NCBI GenBank assembly: GCA_002914805.1
Contig: JXTB01000472.1
Location: forward strand, 254,351-318,350
Length of the DNA stretch: 64,000 nucleotides
Source: Parasponia andersonii
Taxonomy: Eukaryota > Streptophyta > Magnoliopsida > Rosales > Cannabaceae
Reading direction: 5' to 3'
This document shows, one piece after another, positions 58,077 through 64,000 of the stretch. The notes under the pieces were generated by a model. That model was not told where the DNA came from and made no database searches. It was given only the letters and a program-made list of their open reading frames with translations. Made by a program: the position numbers and the translations under genes. Position 1 is the stretch's first letter. Each line of letters starts with the position of its first letter.

Positions 58077-58690
58077 CCCTCAGAAGATACAAACATTAAT
58101 CAATATGTAATCCCCCCGCAAACCCAAAGATGTACAGAGCCTGATAGGAAGAGTGGTCGCATTGAGTCAATTTGTATCCAGATCAACGGATAAGTGCTGA
58201 CCATTCTTTGAAATACTGAAGGGTTCGAAGAGGTTCGAGTGGACAGAAGAATGCGGGCAGGCATTTCAAGAATTAAAAGCACACTTGGGTTCTCCTCCAC
58301 TCTTATCGAAGCCAAATCCGGGGGAAGAATTATGCTTATATCTCGCTATTTCCAAATATGCGACAAGTGCCATGTTAATTCGAAAAGAAGAAAAGATACA
58401 ACGACTAGTATATAACATAAGTAAAAGATTACTAGATGCCGAAACAAGAAATCCAGAGATGGAGAAGTTGGCATTAGCACTCCATCAAAGTTTTCATGAA
58501 TTTTCCATTAAAGTAGGTTCTGCAAAAACCTGAAGCTTCAGGACAACTACTTAAGTGGGTAGTTGAATTGAGTCAGTTTGACATCAATTTTCAACCCCGC
58601 ACTGCGATTAAAGGGCAAGCTCTCGCAGATTTTATTGCAGAATTCACATATGTTATCAATCTTCCCACAGAAGTGATCGAAAAACTTGCT
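58077..58690 (+). pseudogene. First RNase H domain and connector, Tat-type element
   Basis: After the frameshift the pol frame continues with stops: SLIGRVVALSQFVSRSTDKC, FEWTEECGQAFQELKAHL, then in ORF 58285-58533 the RNase H core (EELCLYLAISKYATSAMLIR, RLLDAETRNPEMEKLALAL). It would degrade RNA in the hybrid. At least one TGA and a frame change interrupt it. Confidence 0.78.
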
Positions 58691-59152
58691 ACAGATTTAT
58701 CAAGATTATGAAAACTTTACGTCGATGGATCGTCAAACGAAAGTGGAGTCAGTGCGGGCTTAGTACTAATTAGTCTTGAAGGGCATAATATTCATTGTGC
58801 ACTTCTCTTCAAATTTCCAGCGTCGAACAATGAGGCAGAATATGAAGCAATGATAGTCGAGCTAAAGCTCGTACAAGAAATGATGGTCAAAATGATTGAG
58901 GTATACAGTAATTCCCAACTGGTCGTTTGTCAAGTGATCGGCGATTATCAAGTAAGAGGAGAGAGAATGATGGCTTATTTACAGGAGGTACAAAGATTAT
59001 TCTCGACATTCACTATCTATAACATTCAACTTCTTCCTTGTATTAAGAATACTCGGGCAGATGCTCTAGCTAAGCTCGCCTCAACCAAAGATGCCGAATT
59101 ACTGAAGGTGGTCCCTGTCGAATTTCTTGCAAAACCAAGTATCGAAGTATAG
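58691..59152 (+). pseudogene. Second (archaeal-type) RNase H domain
   Basis: LYVDGSSNESGVSAGLVL with catalytic Asp at about 58720, then NNEAEYEAMIVELKL with the catalytic Glu, in ORF 58850-59152. The third acidic position, normally Asp before SQLVV, is Asn (YSNSQLVV). The final RADALA Asp is kept. Two RNase H domains in one pol is the hallmark of the Tat group. Confidence 0.82.
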
Positions 59153-60430
59153 CCCTAAATAGCCAAGTTGGCTGACAAGAAATCATCATGGTTGGATCCT
59201 ATAATGAAGTATATACAAAATGACGATCTCCTCGAAAACAAAGACGATGCAAAGTGACTTCGAATGAAGATAGCTCGCTATGTTATTTATGACGAGAAGC
59301 GTTATTGAAGAAGTTTTAGTTCGTCGTTGTTGTTATGTGTCGATGAAGAAAAGGCATACTATATTATGAGGGAAATTCACGAAGGAATATGTAGAAACCA
59401 TTCGGGGGGCAGGAACTTGCGAATAAGGTTCTCAGACAAGGGTATTTTTAGCCAACTATGAAGAAGGATACAATGGAATTTGCTAGGAGGTGTGACAAAT
59501 GTCAACGATTTGCAACTGTTCCTAGAATGCCACCTGTTCCTCTCACTCTAATGACCAGTCTATGGCCATATGGCCATTTGCAGTATGGGGAATTGATATT
59601 ATCGGAATACTTCTATTGGCATGAGGTAGATTGAAGTATGCAGTGGTCGCAGTTGATGATTTCACCAAGTGGATAGAAGTTGAAGCCTTGAGTACCATTT
59701 CTACAAAGAAGATGATAGATTTTGTTTATAAATCTATAATTTGCCATTATGGTATACCATATACCATAATTTCTAATAATGGGAAACAATTTGACTGCGA
59801 TGAGTTCTGTAACTTCTGCGATAACTTAGGCATCAAGAAGAATTTCTCTGCTATTGTTCATCCACAAGCCAATAGACAAGTCGAAGCAATAAACAAAATA
59901 CTTAAACAGAATATAAAGACGAAGCTGGAAGAGCATAAATGAGCTTGGCCACAAGTACTCCCTGAAGTGTTATAGGCTAATCGCACCACTCAATGAACCA
60001 CTACTGGAGAGAGTCCATTCTCTTTAGCTTACGGATACGAAGCAATGGTTCCGGTTGAAATTAGTGTGAGCTCTTTACGACGATCAACCTACGAGCAAGA
60101 TCATAACAAAGCACTAATGAGGATTGAGCTCGATCTTTAGAAGAAAGGCACGAGCAGTCTCAGCTTCGAATCGTATCTTATCAACAGTGCACTGCTCGAT
60201 ATTATAACTCTAAATTCAGAAGAAAAGGATTGGAAATTGGTGACCTTGTTCTTCAGCAAGTTCTACCTAATAATAAAGAGCACGGTGCTGGTGTATTTGG
60301 ACATTCTTGGGAAGGACCGTTTGTTATTGATGTCATCATTTGACCTGGGACATATAAGTTAGCTCACACTGGTGGACAAAAGATCGAGCATACCTAGAAT
60401 GCAGAACAACTTCGTCGCTATTATCAGTAA
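59153..60430 (+). pseudogene. Integrase of the Tat-type element
   Basis: The zinc-binding part lies around 59370-59500 (IHEGICRNHSGGR, CDKCQRFA) and is broken by shifts. ORF 59631-59942 holds the core: AVVAVDDFTKWIEVEAL (first Asp), IISNNGKQFD where the second catalytic Asp is Asn, and RQVEAINKILK with the catalytic Glu. A C-terminal part (LAYGYEAMVPVEI, then GDLVL) can be followed to about 60430 through stops. It would insert the DNA copy into chromosomes; inactive here. Confidence 0.82.
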
Positions 60431-61374
60431 ATCCTCATGTATATCTTCATGTATTTTTAACGACCTGGGAGGCATCTTGTATTCGTCATTCTTCATTTGT
60501 CAATAAAGATATCTACTTATATTCGTCATTCGTTGTTCGCCATTCGTTGTTCGTCATTCGTTATTCGTCATTCGTTATTCGTCATTGGTCGCATTGATCA
60601 ATAAGGACGTCTTCTCTACAATTATTCAATTTAGTTCACCTTTTATAGTTTTATGGCAGTCTTCAAACACAATAAAACTCGGGGGGCAGTGGGATTAGAA
60701 TGTTATCTCCTACTTGCTTCCTAAAAGACTATGCAAATGTCCATTTAGAGGAGTTGGAGTTTTAGATCGCCGAATTTCTAAAATTTCTTAAAATCTTAGG
60801 ATTTTCTCCTCACTTCATGCCATAGCATGTCATATTACGTAATTTTCCTCATTGAACAACAAAGTAACTAAGCAAAACATTCATTGTTTGATGTGATATA
60901 TTGCTATATTACATTTGTCATGGAACTTTTGAAACAGTATTGAGTTCACATCACTCATACTTGCTGTTTTCTTAAACGACCTAACCTATCCTAACATTTA
61001 AAACCATTTTAAGTGTGTTGGATTCGAATCGCAATAGCGTACCGATCAGTCACCTAGTGATTGACTACTTGGTTAAATTATGTATCTTTATATTACAATA
61101 TAGTGTTTTAAATTGTTTTGCAGGAATAAACGTCTATTAAAGAGAGCATTCATTGATAAAGGCTCGCACTTGTATACAAGCAAAGTATTACAAAGGGACA
61201 AAGCCCGCGTTGTTTTGAAACTTTAAAATATATATATAAGCTATGCAGATGTACTCGCTCCACCATCTCCAGTTTTGGCAATGTTAGCTTTCTTCCAACT
61301 CTGGATGAGCTCGACCACATCTTCACCAAGGATGGAGAAGTCGAAATCCGGATGCTCGCAGAAGATATTATATA
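60431..61374. other. Spacer between integrase and antisense gene
   Basis: Non-coding. It holds a 14-bp tandem repeat (60524-60586) and a purine-rich AACTCGGGGGGCAGTG at 60676-60691 that looks like a polypurine tract. Nothing else recognised. Confidence 0.5.
60524..60586 (+). repeat. 14-bp tandem repeat, 4.5 units
   Basis: Units of CGTCATTCGTTGTT with small changes (CGCC..., ...TTATT), four complete and one partial. Confidence 0.85.
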
Positions 61375-62770
61375 TTATGTTCGAGAGGCGATATCACTAG
61401 CTTTTTCTTCGAGCTCCTTGCCTTCGGTGGTATTGAAATCTTTTATAGCCTTGTGAGCCGCTTTTGTCGTTGCCTTCTCTAGAATATCTGGATGCTCAGA
61501 GATTGTCTTCTCAAGTTCTTTAATTTTCTCCTCTAGCTTCTCCTTTTCGAGCTTTTCCTTAGCCAGATCCTCACATAGCTGCTGATTCTCCAGTGCCAAG
61601 GACTTTTTTCCCTTCCTCGCGAGCCTTCTCTGAATCCTCGAGTGCTTGGGTTATTTCTTCAAATTTTTTGACATTTTCAATACATTTGAGGACCGGGTCA
61701 TGCAACAAGACAACAGTTGTAGCGATCTGAAAATATAACACATCAATACTAGAAAAAGTGCGTTGAAGAGAGAAAATAGAAGATGCTTACATTTGCCAAC
61801 ATCCTCATCGCAGAACTGAAGGCAATCTTGGCTGATCGTCGCTTCATCCTCGCCCAGCCATCTTCAGAAGTGAAGCAATCGATGAAGGCCGTGCTCATAG
61901 CAGCCTTCTCCAGTAGTTGGTGAAGGAGTGTAAAAAGCTCCTCGTCTTTATCGACCTGGTTCGGTCCCTCAGAAGAAGTGGCCGTCTCCTTGGATGGATT
62001 AAGTTGGCTCACAGTTTGAGGCTGAGGAGGAGGCAAGCTTGTCAGGATATCTTTGAAGGTGACTTTTTGTTTCTTTGAAGTGTCGACCTTCTCTTTCCTT
62101 TTTGTCGATGAAGGAGGTGTACTCTCTGGCGTCTTGGACTTTGCCATTGACCCCAGAGTGGAAGGCGGTGCTCGTAGTCCACTGCCAATAACTATTTCTA
62201 TACAAATATGCGAGTCAGCATGCAAGGTGACATAATGCGATGAGAGGAAAAAGAAATAACTACCTTCTTGCTGATGAAGGATTGGTGGCGATGCAGCTTC
62301 TGAAGAGGATGTTTCCGAGACTGTAGGTGTGGTAGGTGCTTTTTGTTTCCTGGGTTTGGAAGACGAGGCACCCTTTTCCTTCTTTTTTCTTGGCTTCTTC
62401 CTCGAACTGGAAGGTTTGGTTGGACGGATAGTACAGTCTGGGAAGGTGGCTCCCCTTGGAAGTATTCTATAAGCAACTAAGTTTTTGGTTGTCCCAAGCC
62501 TCTTCTAATCAAATTCTTCGATCGAAAGGTTTTTTATTTTATATACCCTTGCGAACTGCTCTTTAGAGAGTCTTGGGCGTTCCCTGTTATCTGTGATGAC
62601 ATATGAGTGCGATCAGAATAATATATTTATGAAAAGAAGGCAATAAGCTGAAAGTTACCTACCAGGGTTCTGAAAGAAGTAGTTATCTGCGTAGTCAAAG
62701 TAGAAAAATAGATTTTTCCATTTTCCCATGTTGTTACGGACCCCGTAGATAGTTTTTATGGCTTGGTTTG
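61375..62770 (-). pseudogene. Antisense intron-bearing gene of the Tat-type element
   Basis: Located between pol and the missing 3' LTR, on the opposite strand to pol. Four exons are linked by consensus GT-AG introns: exon 1 62770-62663, intron 62662-62591 (72 bases), exon 2 62590-62264, intron 62263-62192 (72 bases), exon 3 62191-61791, intron 61790-61727 (64 bases, acceptor ATTTTCAG), exon 4 61726-61375. The frame continues across all three junctions. Landmarks: exon 1 MGKWKNLFFYFDYADNYFFQ; a Lys/Pro/Ser-rich linker (SSSRKKPRKKKEK); exon 3 with Ser/Thr-rich sequence and helical DCFTSEDGWARMKRR; exon 4 with a Lys/Glu coiled coil (AKEKLEKEKLEEKIKELEK). One TAG in exon 2 and a frameshift at six A (61604-61609) break it. 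Antisense ORFs at this position are known in Tat-group elements; their function is not established. The 5' end is cut off at 62770. Confidence 0.75.
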
Positions 62771-64000
62771 TGTGATATCTCGAATTTTTCAAACAACACC
62801 CAATTTCTCGCATAACATAAAGAGCCAATAATAACAAGAAGCATAATATTCTTTTTCTTTACGTTACTATTAAATGTGCATATAAATGTAAGTACTTGTT
62901 TTAAAATATTTGTGTCTTATGCTCTAATCATATTAAGTTTTGGTGCTAATTTATTAAGATTATTAACCTTTACTCTCTAAGAAAAATTTGCAGTAGAATG
63001 CTTCAAAATTTGTGCTTGAGTACGTGTTGACGTGATTAAAATATTGACTTAAGAAACTGATTATTTGCATCTCTCAAAATTTTTAGTCTTGTGTTATAAG
63101 CTTATTTATTGAAGTGGACATAAATTTGTCTCCTTATTCAATTGTTATGTGAAATTTCATTATTATTTTATTAGTTTAAAACATTTTTATAATAAAAAAA
63201 ATAAAAAAATAAATGATTATATGTATACAAAATTAAGTCGGTTACTAATCTCATCTACTTATACGATCTACCCACACACAAAATCAATTTGGATATGCTC
63301 CACTAAATCCACCGACTAATTCTCTCTCCCATCTCATATTTCTTTCCTTGGAATAATTGAGAGAGTTTCTGGCTGCCATTAATTTTGTTAGGACAAGGTG
63401 AGTTCTCCTTTAATTAGTTAAATTTTTGATTATGTTGTGAATTCTTTGTTGCAATATATACATGTATATAAATTTATGTGTAATCATATTCAAAGCCGAG
63501 AGTTTTTCTATCCTATCCTTGGAAATCTATTTACTAATGAAATATCAACTATATACATAAAGATCATTGAATTGATGGCTGATTATTATGATAGATATTA
63601 TTGTTATTGATGTGTGTATATACCTTGAGTTCTTTGATTTTTTTTTCCACTAAGGTTGTATAAAAAAAAATTGAAGTTTATTAGGCTTTTACTTTTCTAA
63701 TTGCCACGGTAGGATTATATGCAGACTTTTGTCAATCATTTAATGAGTATTTTATATTTTATGATGGGTATTGCTTATAATCAACTTTAGTTTACCAAGT
63801 TGACCATCATTGTTTTGTTTATATAGAAACGTTTAGTGGGACAAGGTGTTTACACCAAATTTTTGAATTTAAAGCATTAGTTTAGGCTTCTTATTTTGTA
63901 AAGTTTATATCTACGTGCATGTCTAATTAACTTTGTATGTTTCTTTTTAACTAGTGTATTTAGGCAAGTTATGTTATTAAGCTAATTGTTTAATATGTTG
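62771..64000 (+). mobile_element. Possible LTR start interrupting the Tat-type element
   Basis: TGTGATATCTCGAATTTTTC at 62771 is a typical LTR-like beginning and falls where exon 1 of the antisense gene loses homology. The following 1.2 kb is non-coding and AT-rich with a CT-rich, less AT-rich patch at 63320-63400, as in other LTRs here. No second end or TSD is inside the window, so this is tentative. Confidence 0.4.

Larger units (their letters stand above)
51585..62770 (+). mobile_element. Tat/Retand-type Ty3/Gypsy element with antisense gene, decayed
   Basis: Plus-strand order: 5' LTR (51585-52209), PBS, gag (split by a solo LTR), protease and RT, RNase H, a second archaeal-type RNase H, integrase, about 900 bases of spacer, then an antisense intron-bearing gene. 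The dual RNase H is the signature of the Tat group of plant Gypsy elements. The 3' LTR is not seen; the body is interrupted at about 62770 by what looks like another LTR. Stops and frameshifts occur throughout, so it is inactive. Confidence 0.85.

Noticed and set aside
1..64000. CRISPR arrays, tRNA or rRNA genes, phage or bacterial defence systems
   Set aside because: No such repeats, folds or genes seen; the window is plant nuclear DNA.

Overview
The window is nuclear DNA from a flowering plant, probably a eudicot. It is very AT-rich, it is packed with Ty1/Copia and Ty3/Gypsy LTR retrotransposons nested in one another, and its clearest host gene encodes a P-class pentatricopeptide repeat (PPR) protein with an organelle-type N-terminus. 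I see no tRNA, rRNA, CRISPR or bacterial-type operon. Species cannot be read from the sequence. There are two assembly gaps (27608-27801 and 54431-55215).

Layout. 1-8355: 5' half of a minus-strand Copia element (copy A): an AT-rich leader with a GC-rich island, then its 5' LTR, with a 2.17-kb solo LTR inserted at 1758-3929 (TSD ATAAT). 8356-14509: Gypsy LTR pieces and unassigned AT-rich DNA. 14510-18502: a pol-less Gypsy-type (LARD-like) element. 18503-31009: a second Copia element of the same family (copy B), with LTRs at both ends; its 3' LTR is split by a 3.76-kb insertion at 18548-22310 (TSD CATGC). 31010-38482: a decayed chromodomain-bearing (Tekay/Del-like) Gypsy element on the plus strand, whose 3' LTR carries another family's solo LTR at 36300-37144. 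39093-39446: a small host gene with a TATA box and no recognised family. 40388-45560: a minus-strand Gypsy element with both LTRs but without RT core and integrase. 47706-50240: the PPR gene, with an apparently spliced 3' UTR. 51585-62770: a Tat/Retand-type Gypsy element with 5' LTR, gag, protease, RT, two RNase H domains, integrase and, downstream of pol, an antisense gene with three small GT-AG introns; its gag is split by a solo LTR at 53832-56161 (TSD TATCT). 62771-64000: probably the start of another LTR.

How the parts relate. Every element with pol sequence is dead: stops, frameshifts, missing domains or changed catalytic residues. Three insertions show target-site duplications without mismatch and two more show them with one mismatch, so the nesting order can be read. 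The Copia copies share a leader of about 3.7 kb with no gag reading frame, which is unusual. The most distinctive feature is the antisense intron-containing gene at 61375-62770, whose reading frame runs across all three predicted introns. The host genes sit in the stretch 38.5-51.5 kb, sharing it with one retroelement.
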